Source of the DNA: a virus
Length of the DNA: 38,005 nt
Direction: 5' to 3' (one strand)
Virus record (IMG/VR): IMGVR_UViG_3300044712_000313
Coordinates: 1-38,005 of that record
Shown: piece after piece, positions 31,429-37,966 of the stretch
Layout: every line of letters begins with the position of its first letter
Numbering within the stretch: the stretch's first letter is position 1
Notes under the pieces: generated by a model
Database searches by the model: none
What the model was told of the DNA's origin: nothing
Seen by the model: only the letters and a program-made list of their open reading frames with translations
Translations under genes and position numbers: made by a program

Positions 31429-32583
31429 TTACTGAGGCGTACAAGTTGCTGGAGTCATGATGTCCCAGCGAGATTCAGACTGTAGGGTGGTCTGCGTTAG
31501 GGAGGAAACTGCGTTGAAACTAATCGCAAAGGAGTCTGTAGTGTCAGAACAAGTCACCGCATAGGTAAGGGTACCAGAGTTAATCGCAGCTGCGTTAGCA
31601 TCAGTCGTCTCGTTAACAGTAGTGTTCCCGGTAACTGTGGTGAGGCCACAAGTTGTAGTGCCAGCCTTGTTTACAGCTGCTACTCGAATGTCAGCGCAGC
31701 GTTCCTGCTGATCTGTAGCATCAGCTGCGTAGACACAGTACTTAAGGGTACCTCCAGTGTGGGCGCCTGCTGCGAGGGCGCAATCCCAGGCTGCAGTAGC
31801 GGAGGACTCGGTGAGGGCCTTGGACTTGCTGCCTTGGATGGAGCGGGAGAGGTAGGCGTTGGCAAAGAGTTTTGCACTAGTACCCAAATCGACTACGTCA
31901 GAACTTTCCGGCTGGAAGATGCTCGTGTTGTAATACACACCAGCACCAGAATTGGTTCTGAGATAGACACCCTTTCCGTTAGGAGAATTCAGAACAAGGT
32001 AGTCTGCGGAGTCGATTGTGATTCCGCGAGCAGTACCAGAGCCGAGAGACTGAGTCTTGATGTTGAATGCTGCCCCTGCTGTCCCGTAGATGCTCAGCCG
32101 CTCATAGTTCGCCCCATCCGTATACGTGTTGTACACGTTGAATGTCTGAGCATTCGTGCTATTGCGGAGGGCGAGAGTGTTGGCGGCGTCCCGCACAAGA
32201 GCCACGTCAATCCCAGATACCGGATCTGTCGTAGGGCTGAAGCCGAGCGTACACGCCGCACAAACCCGAAGGTAACCACCAGCGATTCCCGTTGTTGCAA
32301 CACCTCCAGTACGAAATACAATTGCCGTAGCCCCGGCAACCTTGTAGAACCCCAGCGTTGGGTCAGAAGTAAATCCCAAAGCTGGGGCAGCGAAGGTCCC
32401 ATCCGGCAGCAGAATTGGCACCGTCGCTGTCAGGTTGCTCCCGTTCGCTGCGAGGCCGGGGATGTTACTCCCTGTCCCTCCCGAGTACTGCGCCTTAACC
32501 TCCGCCACTGGCAGAGTTAGCGCTAGCAGGGAACCGACAAAAAGAAGGAAGCCTGAAAGCTTCCTCACAAGTTTATTAGGCAT
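31429..32583 (-). CDS. Secreted fibre-like protein with Sec signal peptide (paralogue 1)
   Basis: This 384-residue protein starts MPNKLVRKLSGFLLFVGSLL and has a cleavage site after VKA (residue 31), giving a mature start QYSGGTGSN. The mature part shares ILLPDGTFAAPALGFTSDPT with the LIPDGT...APSIAF segment of the next gene. It also has the LGF-Y-VAGATAIVFRTGG pattern seen in phage structural proteins. Eight cysteines, six of them in the last 125 residues, would fit disulfides formed after export. The ribosome binding site is GGAGTAATAGGG. As with its paralogue, CTAG is nearly absent, so the pair may have been acquired together. Confidence 0.65.
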   Translation of the reverse strand: MPNKLVRKLSGFLLFVGSLLALTLPVAEVKAQYSGGTGSNIPGLAANGSNLTATVPILLPDGTFAAPALGFTSDPTLGFYKVAGATAIVFRTGGVATTGIAGGYLRVCAACTLGFSPTTDPVSGIDVALVRDAANTLALRNSTNAQTFNVYNTYTDGANYERLSIYGTAGAAFNIKTQSLGSGTARGITIDSADYLVLNSPNGKGVYLRTNSGAGVYYNTSIFQPESSDVVDLGTSAKLFANAYLSRSIQGSKSKALTESSATAAWDCALAAGAHTGGTLKYCVYAADATDQQERCADIRVAAVNKAGTTTCGLTTVTGNTTVNETTDANAAAINSGTLTYAVTCSDTTDSFAISFNAVSSLTQTTLQSESRWDIMTPATCTPQ

Positions 32584-32588
32584 CCCTA

Positions 32589-32897
32589 TTACTCCATCCC
32601 GTTAACAACAAGATAATTAGTGGCTCCAACTGTGCCAATAGCATAAACCTCTGCAGGGTTACCGTTCCAGCCTTCCCCACTATAGAAGTCATAGCTCTGG
32701 CCAGGAACTAGCTCAATGTGAATGTTCGCTGAGGTAGTCACATCTGCGTTCCCAAGTAGGAGATTCGCTGTGCTCCCCGCTGAATTCTTCACCGTCATTC
32801 GCTTAGCAAACCTTCGGTCAGTAATCCCCAGTAGGTCAGCAATCGTTTTGGCTGTAGCCTGATGAGCTACGTTCGCGCCCCAAGCAACACAGGACAT
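32589..32897 (-). CDS. Small beta-rich protein, possible decoration protein
   Basis: This is a 102-residue protein with strands ITDRRFAKRMTVKNSAGSTA, ANIHIELVPGQSYDFYSG and TNYLVVNG. GGGGAGG precedes ATG 32897 (TAATG overlap). It is Asn/Ala/Thr-rich with one cysteine near the start. It has the look of a small accessory capsid or fibre-attachment protein. I do not recognise a family. Confidence 0.5.
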   Translation of the reverse strand: MSCVAWGANVAHQATAKTIADLLGITDRRFAKRMTVKNSAGSTANLLLGNADVTTSANIHIELVPGQSYDFYSGEGWNGNPAEVYAIGTVGATNYLVVNGME

Positions 32898-33079
32898 TAC
32901 TTATCCTCCCCTTCGAGCTCTTCCAGCTCTAGGTTAACCACCCCTGGTGCCCAGCCGCAGGGCTTGCTCCAGAGGCCATCATCCCGCTTCTCAACTTCGC
33001 TCTTCTCGTACTCCCTCCCCGTGTGCATCCCGAAGAGCCTACCCCCATGAACCTTCGTTACTTCCTCAACTAGCGCCAT
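32897..33079 (-). CDS. Small acidic-tailed protein, unknown function
   Basis: The product has 60 residues, with AGGAGGTCTAA before ATG 33079. The first half is mixed (VEEVTKVHGGRLFGMHTGRE). The end is strongly acidic (NLELEELEGEDK). It overlaps the next gene by TAATG. No motif, cysteine pair or membrane segment is visible. Real by packing and ribosome binding site. Confidence 0.5.
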   Translation of the reverse strand: MALVEEVTKVHGGRLFGMHTGREYEKSEVEKRDDGLWSKPCGWAPGVVNLELEELEGEDK

Positions 33080-33088
33080 TTAGACCTC

Positions 33089-33466
33089 CTATGGTCCAAC
33101 AATAGTGGTTACTGCCTTAGTAACCATATCCCTAACATAGGTCTCGTAGGGCAGGCCCATGTACTTAGCCATGTCCTTCAGCCTCTGCCGCTGACCCTGG
33201 TTCAGGGGGATTTCCCCCACGTCCTGCAAGTTAACCCTAGCTGCCTTCTGCAGCCAAGCCTTCAGATCCTCAAAGGTCGAAACTGGAAACCCTAGGCCCT
33301 CACTAAGAGCAGCTAGCTCCTTAGTACCCAGCACCACGTATGGCCTATCTGGGTCGAAGCCCTGGAACTTCTCTAGAACCTTCTCCATAACCTTCCGAGG
33401 GTTCTTCGCGTCAAGGGCCACGTAGCTTTCGAAAAGCTCATCCGAGACCCTAAGGTTAATGTTCAT
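33089..33466 (-). CDS. Putative ribbon-helix-helix-like protein downstream of terminase
   Basis: This is a 125-residue protein. The N-terminus MNINLRVSDELFESYVALD has the strand-then-helix form of ribbon-helix-helix DNA-binding proteins. The rest is helical with a GQRQRLKDMAKYMGL segment. It lies just after the terminase gene, with AAGGAG 11 bases upstream of ATG and a promoter candidate at 33494-33522. It might regulate late transcription or assist packaging. The DNA-binding assignment is tentative. Confidence 0.5.
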   Translation of the reverse strand: MNINLRVSDELFESYVALDAKNPRKVMEKVLEKFQGFDPDRPYVVLGTKELAALSEGLGFPVSTFEDLKAWLQKAARVNLQDVGEIPLNQGQRQRLKDMAKYMGLPYETYVRDMVTKAVTTIVGP

Positions 33467-33493
33467 TTAGTTAATTACTCCTTTGTAAATACA

Positions 33494-33522
33494 ATTATAC
33501 CTTAGAGGTTAGGTCCAGTCCA
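33494..33522 (-). promoter_or_regulatory. Sigma-70-like promoter candidate after terminase
   Basis: On the minus strand a perfect -10 TATAAT (33494-33499) is 17 bases from TGGACT (33517-33522, four of six -35 positions). It lies over the end of the terminase gene, just before the gene at 33466, and could boost the block leading to the portal. Confidence 0.5.
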
Positions 33523-35506
33523 CACCTTCCATCAGGCGGTCATAGAGAGAATCCATGTCCTCGCCTACCCCTAGTCCTCCCGCTAACTCCCAGAGCTGCT
33601 TGGGCTTCCGCGGGTTCTGCCTTTGCTTCTCCTTAGCCTCCTGTTCCCGCCTTCTCTCATCAGCTATGTTTAGGATGTCAAACTCATGTGCGATGTAAAG
33701 TGCAATTCCAAGAGCAATAATCCTATCGTCATGGTAGCCCTCGAAGGCTTCAAAGTGCCACCTGCCCGAGGCACTCTTGGACTTTACGAAGCTTCCCATC
33801 TCCTCGATGAGTTTGGGCGAGTTGATAAGAACGTCCTCCCTCTTAAGGAACTCAATCAGAGTGTTCACTAGATAGGGCCTAGTGCCAGTGGTAGTCCACC
33901 AGCCGTAGACGGTTGCCATCTGCCCTGTGGTGGTATGTGGGCGCTGCTGGACATAGAAGTTGTTATAGCCAAGGCGCTCTAGCTCAGCCTGGGTTGTGCC
34001 ACCAGGAGAGCCTGGGTTGCACTCCACGGCCATCAAGGCATCCAAATCCATCGACTTATCCCGGTAGATCCTACCAATTAGGGCAGCCACTACTGCTAAC
34101 TCCGTAGGCGGAAGGTCTCCTGCCCACTCTGCTACCTGCTCGTCCTTCTCCCAGCGGTCACCAACCCGGAGAACCTGGACTACTGCGTTATCCTGCTCCA
34201 GCCCGTGGGAGGCATCCACAGCCACCACGTAGAGCTTCCCTGGCCGGGGCATCTCCCACATGACTAGCTTACGCTCCCACTTGTCAGGGCCACTGGCTAA
34301 CTTCCACTCCCCTAAGTCGACCTTAGTTAGCTTCTTGCTCATCAGGTTAACCTCCCCCACGAACACTGGAGGCTTGACCTTATCCCTCATACGGGAACGG
34401 AGCTCAAGGGAGAAGACACTCTTTACCCCTGTCTGGAAGGCTTCCTCCACCGTAGAGGGGTACTCCTGGTAGAACTTCTCTAGCTCACCCTTGTTCTCGA
34501 AGTCTCGTCTAGTGTACTGGTAGTAGGCTAGCTGCTCTTTGTCTAATGCCTCCCCTGTCTCCTGCTTCACCCTCTTCGCCATGTCGAGAGTGTGTGGGAG
34601 GAACTCGAAGCCCTCACTCCGAAGCCTATTGTTTGGCCTCAGGTACCATGCTGCAAAGACTGCCTTGAAAGAGGTCTTCTTCTCCCAGGCAGCCATGAAA
34701 TGCTCGTAAAACCAGTTACCCTTAGCGCCTGCACCTGTTGACTCCATCAGAATAATCGAGTGATGCTTGTGCGAGGAGTTAAACGCAGGCATAAGGTCTT
34801 CATCAATGTAGGCTGGGAACTCCCAAGTTGAGAGCTCAGTGAGGTGGCAAACATCAATGTTCATGCCCTGACCTAAGGTGGTGCGCTGGTTTCCAGCACC
34901 GACTAACACTGAGGAGTCAAGCTTGGGGAACTGTAGGTGAGTACCTTTGACTCTGCCTCCTGCCATTGGCCTGAGCCACTTGGGAAGGTTGTCGTACATC
35001 CTAGTGAGGGTGCCGTAAAGGTTCAGCGAGGTATCGGGGTGGTCGCTCGCAATCAGCCCATAGGTGTTGGCGTTGAGGAAAACCATGTGCGCTACTAGGG
35101 CTTCCCCAATCACGGTACCTCCTACCTGACGACTCTTCAGGAGCACTAGGGGGATCTTAACCTCTCCGAACTCCCACTGCCGGGCTTCCTCATCCTCTAG
35201 GATCTTAAGCACCTTCTCCTGCGAGGGCCAAGGAATGATCGGCTCTAGCTTCTTTTGGTCAGTCAGGATCAGGCAAAACCTAGTCAGGAAGTACCTGAAG
35301 TCGATCTTGCAGAGCAGGCGGTTCCTGGTGACAAACTCCTGCTCTTCAGCTGAGAGTGCCCTTAGGAGTTGACCTTCCTCATCGAAGGCATCCTTTAGGC
35401 GGAAGTTGAAATCCTGTACCTCCTGGTAGGTGTTCTCCCCCAAGGACAGTCCTAGTGCATCTTCTAGCTTCTTCCTGTTCTGCTCAACTACCTTGAGGGA
35501 GTACAC
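33509..35506 (-). CDS. Terminase large subunit
   Basis: This is a 665-residue packaging motor. The ATPase has Walker A LKSRQVGGT (K124-T131), Walker B IDVCHLTEL (D218, E224) and the coupling motif MESTGAG (254-260). The RNase H-like nuclease has VVAVDASHG (D431), MAVECNPG (E495) and GYHDDRIIALGIAL (D593/D594). The C-terminus is a charged tail. The start is uncertain: GTG 35506 gives MYSLKVVEQN, but no good ribosome binding site precedes it, and a start a few codons later cannot be excluded. It is the packaging ATPase and DNA-cutting enzyme. The small subunit is not obvious. Confidence 0.92.
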   Translation of the reverse strand: MYSLKVVEQNRKKLEDALGLSLGENTYQEVQDFNFRLKDAFDEEGQLLRALSAEEQEFVTRNRLLCKIDFRYFLTRFCLILTDQKKLEPIIPWPSQEKVLKILEDEEARQWEFGEVKIPLVLLKSRQVGGTVIGEALVAHMVFLNANTYGLIASDHPDTSLNLYGTLTRMYDNLPKWLRPMAGGRVKGTHLQFPKLDSSVLVGAGNQRTTLGQGMNIDVCHLTELSTWEFPAYIDEDLMPAFNSSHKHHSIILMESTGAGAKGNWFYEHFMAAWEKKTSFKAVFAAWYLRPNNRLRSEGFEFLPHTLDMAKRVKQETGEALDKEQLAYYQYTRRDFENKGELEKFYQEYPSTVEEAFQTGVKSVFSLELRSRMRDKVKPPVFVGEVNLMSKKLTKVDLGEWKLASGPDKWERKLVMWEMPRPGKLYVVAVDASHGLEQDNAVVQVLRVGDRWEKDEQVAEWAGDLPPTELAVVAALIGRIYRDKSMDLDALMAVECNPGSPGGTTQAELERLGYNNFYVQQRPHTTTGQMATVYGWWTTTGTRPYLVNTLIEFLKREDVLINSPKLIEEMGSFVKSKSASGRWHFEAFEGYHDDRIIALGIALYIAHEFDILNIADERRREQEAKEKQRQNPRKPKQLWELAGGLGVGEDMDSLYDRLMEGVDWT

Positions 35507-35509
35507 GAG

Positions 35510-35779
35510 TTAGTAATACCAAATAGGCTTGTTGTACGGCCAATGAGGAATATGACCATTACCCCTGCCACAGTGTGGGCAATACCCGCAGGAGGGGCAG
35601 CCACCATAAGGGATCTGGTGCTGTATATAGCCACTAGTCTGAGGCACTGATTGCTTAAACGCATACGGATCTGGTGAAAGCCCCTTCAGTTCCATCAGCT
35701 CGTCACTAACAGTATTCTGTGTGCCCATTTCACTCTGCATTAGCTTCTCCACGTCTTCACTACTTAGTCCCTGCTGCAT
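35510..35779 (-). CDS. Small zinc-ribbon protein upstream of terminase
   Basis: I place the start at ATG 35779, preceded by GAGGAGGAAGAAG. Upstream in-frame codons lie inside the hydrolase gene. The 89-residue product has an acidic helix (LSSEDVEKLMQSEMG), a Pro/Tyr-rich middle, a four-Cys knuckle CPSCGYCPHCG (C61, C64, C67, C70) and an aromatic tail. It overlaps the hydrolase stop by 20 bases. The function is unknown. It lies between lysis and packaging genes. Confidence 0.55.
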   Translation of the reverse strand: MQQGLSSEDVEKLMQSEMGTQNTVSDELMELKGLSPDPYAFKQSVPQTSGYIQHQIPYGGCPSCGYCPHCGRGNGHIPHWPYNKPIWYY

Positions 35780-36260
35780 TCTTCTTCCTCCTCGGCTCAG
35801 TCGCGAACACATGTGAGCCAATCTTAGTGATACCTTTTAGCTGCTTCATCCAACCCGGTGCCCTGCCACTCTCGTAGAGATCCTTGCTGATGTAGTGGGT
35901 AAATGGCGGTGGTGCTGGACTCTCTAGGGCCTGCTTAACCGCTGTCTCGTAGGCCTGCCACTGTGGGTGCGCAGGAGTAAAGCTTTGCACCTTAGGGTAG
36001 TTCGGATCCCTAGGGTCGAATGGATTGTACTGATGTGGCTGCTCCATCACCTGAATTGGATCCTCAGGATACCCCCTGAGGGCTGTCCTGTTCTTTACAG
36101 AGGCCACTATGCCAGCGATCATCTGCGGGTCCACCCTTGTCTGATCCTCCCCATAGGCAAGCTGAGTCAGCCTATCAATCAGTGGATCCCTTTGCTGCAC
36201 CTGCTCTGGCTGTAGGGGAAGAACCTTCGCGTTCGGTCCGCCTAAAATCCTATCACTCAT
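35760..36260 (-). CDS. SleB-like cell-wall hydrolase
   Basis: This is a 166-residue protein matching the Hydrolase_2 (SleB/CwlJ) pattern: LTQLAYGEDQ with the presumed catalytic E38, VASVKNRTALRGYPEDPIQV, the EQPHQYNPFDP loop, FTHYIS, and GSHVFATEP near the end. These enzymes cleave peptidoglycan glycan strands. No signal peptide is visible, so it would need a holin or act in the virion. GGAGGTG lies seven bases from ATG 36260, which overlaps the previous stop (ATGAGTGA). It lies upstream of the terminase rather than in a typical holin-endolysin cassette, so either the lysis enzyme or a virion muralytic enzyme is possible. Confidence 0.8.
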   Translation of the reverse strand: MSDRILGGPNAKVLPLQPEQVQQRDPLIDRLTQLAYGEDQTRVDPQMIAGIVASVKNRTALRGYPEDPIQVMEQPHQYNPFDPRDPNYPKVQSFTPAHPQWQAYETAVKQALESPAPPPFTHYISKDLYESGRAPGWMKQLKGITKIGSHVFATEPRRKKNAAGTK

Positions 36261-37065
36261 TTGCTAACACCTCCGCATCAACAACGCTAGTATCAGGAGG
36301 AGGAGTAGCAGTTGGCCGAGCATAGAGGATCTCATCAGCCGCTTTAGACATTCTCTCCAGTAGGTCACTATTCATTCCCCCACTATTGTTCACCTGCACG
36401 GCTTGGTTTACGTTCACCATTGGAGCTTTCTTGGGGAGCATCTCGGTCATTTCTAGCACCTTCTGCATCGCGAACTCCTTATGCTTGCTAGAGGTTACCA
36501 CCTTGCCCGAGCCTTTGCAGCGAGGGCAAACTGCCCCCACCTTAGCACCAGCTTTCTTCTGTACCTCTCCTAGCCCATAGCAAAGATCGCACGCATCCTC
36601 ACCGTCGACTGCATGCTTCACTAGGTCCTTCATCAGGGTAGGCATCTCTTTGTAGAGCTCAAGCACCGTCTCCAGCTTCTTAAGCTCCAGTGCCCCCTTG
36701 CCGAAGCAGTTCATTACTACCGCTACATCAGCAGCAGCCTCGGCAATGGCCCTTGCTAGTCCATACCTTGGATTCTCCTGCATGAGAGCGACTACTCGCT
36801 GTATGCTCTGATTCTGGCTTCCTGAGGCTTGGAGCTTCTCAATAATGTCTTCCCGACCACCTGAGAGCTCCTTTTCGAGCTTCTGGGCTAGCCTAGCCGC
36901 TGCATTCGGCTTTACCCCACTTAGGCTCTTCACAATGATCTGCCCAGCCTTGCCATTCCTGCTCTTAGCCACTAGCTTATCCTGGAAGAGCACCGGCAAA
37001 AGGTTCTCAGTCATTCCGCGACTGAGGAGGTGCTCCCTGATTTTCTTCCGCACCTTCTGGCCCAT
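36253..37065 (-). CDS. DnaJ-type zinc-finger protein, possible small terminase
   Basis: I place the start at ATG 37065 (MGQKVRKKIR, 270 residues). Earlier in-frame codons read a frame that conflicts with the upstream gene, and no start here has a strong ribosome binding site. The N-terminal 90 residues are basic and helical. At 159-189 lies CDLCYGLGEV then CPRCKGSGKV, two CxxCxGxG repeats as in the DnaJ central zinc finger (half the usual four). The end is helical then Pro-rich. Being two genes upstream of the large terminase and helical, it is a candidate small terminase subunit, but this is inference. Confidence 0.6.
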   Translation of the reverse strand: MGQKVRKKIREHLLSRGMTENLLPVLFQDKLVAKSRNGKAGQIIVKSLSGVKPNAAARLAQKLEKELSGGREDIIEKLQASGSQNQSIQRVVALMQENPRYGLARAIAEAAADVAVVMNCFGKGALELKKLETVLELYKEMPTLMKDLVKHAVDGEDACDLCYGLGEVQKKAGAKVGAVCPRCKGSGKVVTSSKHKEFAMQKVLEMTEMLPKKAPMVNVNQAVQVNNSGGMNSDLLERMSKAADEILYARPTATPPPDTSVVDAEVLANE

Positions 37066-37360
37066 AACTCCAGCCCCAGGGCATTCCGTGTTCATCCAAC
37101 GGACTGAGGCTGGCTGAATCGGGAAGCCCCCATGCAAATTTCTGACGAGCTTCGGCTTCTTTCTTAGCAACTAGGTCCTCATCTGTGTAGGAAATTTCAC
37201 CTTCTTCCGTACCTGTAACGACTGTTAGGCCTCCAATTCGCGTTAACTCCAGCTCTTTCAGCTCGATAAGTCGTGCTAGAGAGTGCGCTATTCTGTCTAA
37301 GCTCACTTCCTGCGAGGGTGGACGGCCTCTTTTTCCTGCTAGCTTTCCTTCTCCTGCCAC
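37007..37360 (-). CDS. First gene of the late operon, unknown function
   Basis: The start is GTG 37360: AAGGAGGT at 37366-37373 lies five bases upstream, the best ribosome binding site nearby. The ATG-type codon farther upstream (37459) would read through a region of repeats and is rejected. The 117-residue product starts basic (AGKRGRPPSQEVS, an AT-hook-like RGRP), has a helix (RIAHSLARLIELKELEL) and a Gly/Ser/Pro-rich acidic end. It overlaps the next gene by about 59 bases. The GRP core and helix could bind DNA. No family is recognised. Confidence 0.55.
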   Translation of the reverse strand: MAGEGKLAGKRGRPPSQEVSLDRIAHSLARLIELKELELTRIGGLTVVTGTEEGEISYTDEDLVAKKEAEARQKFAWGLPDSASLSPLDEHGMPWGWSYGPEGAEENQGAPPQSRND

Positions 37361-37384
37361 TTCACACCTCCTTAAAGAAAACAG

Positions 37385-37445
37385 CTGCTGCAGAGGGCTC
37401 ACTGAGGAGGGGTAGGAGGTGGTAGTGAGGTACCTCGTGCAGCAG
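37385..37445. repeat. Inverted repeat enclosing a perfect palindrome
   Basis: CTGCTGCA (37385-37392) and TGCAGCAG (37438-37445) form arms 45 bases apart, and within them lies the 10-base palindrome GAGGTACCTC (37427-37436). It is 25-85 bases upstream of the first late gene, a natural place for an operator or a 5' leader structure. Confidence 0.5.
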
Positions 37446-37669
37446 CATGAGGGAAGCATAGCAGGAAGAGGGGTTTAGGGCAAGTTGATAGTAGGAAGTA
37501 TAATGAAAAAGTGAAATTTGTATTTTGCTTTTGGCATATGCGTGTTTTAGGGGGGTGCCTGAAACCCCTAAGTCCTTTAGAATCAGTCTCCTTCACCCCT
37601 CTTTCAGCGGGTTTTCAGGCCCTATATATAATAAGAAGTATGAAAGAAGCCAGACATCACTGCTAGACG

Positions 37670-37695
37670 ACGTGCCCCCTGTTGGGGGGGCACGT
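37670..37695. repeat. Perfect 10-base-pair hairpin
   Basis: ACGTGCCCCC (37670-37679) pairs with GGGGGCACGT (37686-37695) across a six-base loop. There is no T tract on either side, so it is not a simple terminator. It may be a protein site or RNA structure. Confidence 0.6.
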
Positions 37696-37844
37696 ATTCG
37701 CTGCGTTAAACCCTGAAGGCCTAAAAGCCTCTAGGAAGCGCCATAATAAGAAGGAATAGCCCGGCCTGGGAGAGGCTTAGAAGTCTCGTCTGGCGGGCAG
37801 CTAGAGGCCTTCCTACCCTAGTTTTCACGCCTCGCTAGCACCTT

Positions 37845-37866
37845 ACTGGGGCTTGGTGGCCCCAGT
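37845..37866. repeat. Perfect 8-base-pair hairpin with flanking stem
   Basis: ACTGGGGC (37845-37852) pairs with GCCCCAGT (37859-37866) over loop TTGGTG. Outer arms CTACCC (37813-37818) and GGGTAG (37867-37872) could extend it. There is no T tract after it. Confidence 0.5.
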
Positions 37867-37920
37867 GGGTAGGGAGGGTGGGTAGCTTTGCTTTCCCCCC
37901 TTCCTAAGCCTAGCTAAGTA

Positions 37921-37966
37921 ATTGAAAAATAATAAAAAAAAAAATAAGTGGAGCTAGGAGCCCCAC
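37921..37966 (-). terminator. Intrinsic terminator for leftward transcription entering the window
   Basis: Read on the minus strand, GTGGGGCT/AGCTCCAC (37966-37948, one G-U pair, 3-base loop) is followed by TTATTTTTTTTTTTATT. This is a strong intrinsic terminator. It would stop transcripts arriving from genes right of the window and so insulate the late operon. It is not a usable plus-strand terminator, since no T tract follows on that strand. Confidence 0.8.

Larger units (their letters stand above)
37361..37920. other. Stem-loop-rich non-coding region upstream of the late operon
   Basis: These 560 bases contain no gene I can support. AT-rich patches hold TATAAT at 37499-37504 and 37627-37632 without well-placed -35 boxes. 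There is a stem TTAGGGG/CCCCTAA (37547-37553 and 37565-37571, 11-base loop), plus the structures listed separately. It must contain the start of the 33-kb late cluster, so a phage-specific promoter, operator or replication-related structure is likely. Confidence 0.5.

Noticed and set aside
31759-32520. 253-codon open frame on the plus strand
   Set aside because: It is antisense to the signal-peptide gene, has a rare-residue composition without motif or ribosome binding site, and runs against all neighbours.
37065-37170. N-terminal extension of the DnaJ-finger gene to TTG 37170
   Set aside because: It would overlap the upstream gene for 164 bases, begins at TTG without a ribosome binding site, and the residues have no fold-like pattern.
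37485-37504. TTGATA followed by TATAAT on the plus strand
   Set aside because: The spacing is only eight bases, too short for a sigma-70 promoter.
37399-37596. 65-codon minus-strand frame upstream of the first late gene
   Set aside because: It is a Cys/Pro-rich reading of repeats with no ribosome binding site. The strong site at 37366-37373 belongs to GTG 37360.
37525-37716. 63-codon plus-strand frame in the right non-coding region
   Set aside because: It starts at TTG with no ribosome binding site, spans several hairpins and has no coherent protein pattern.
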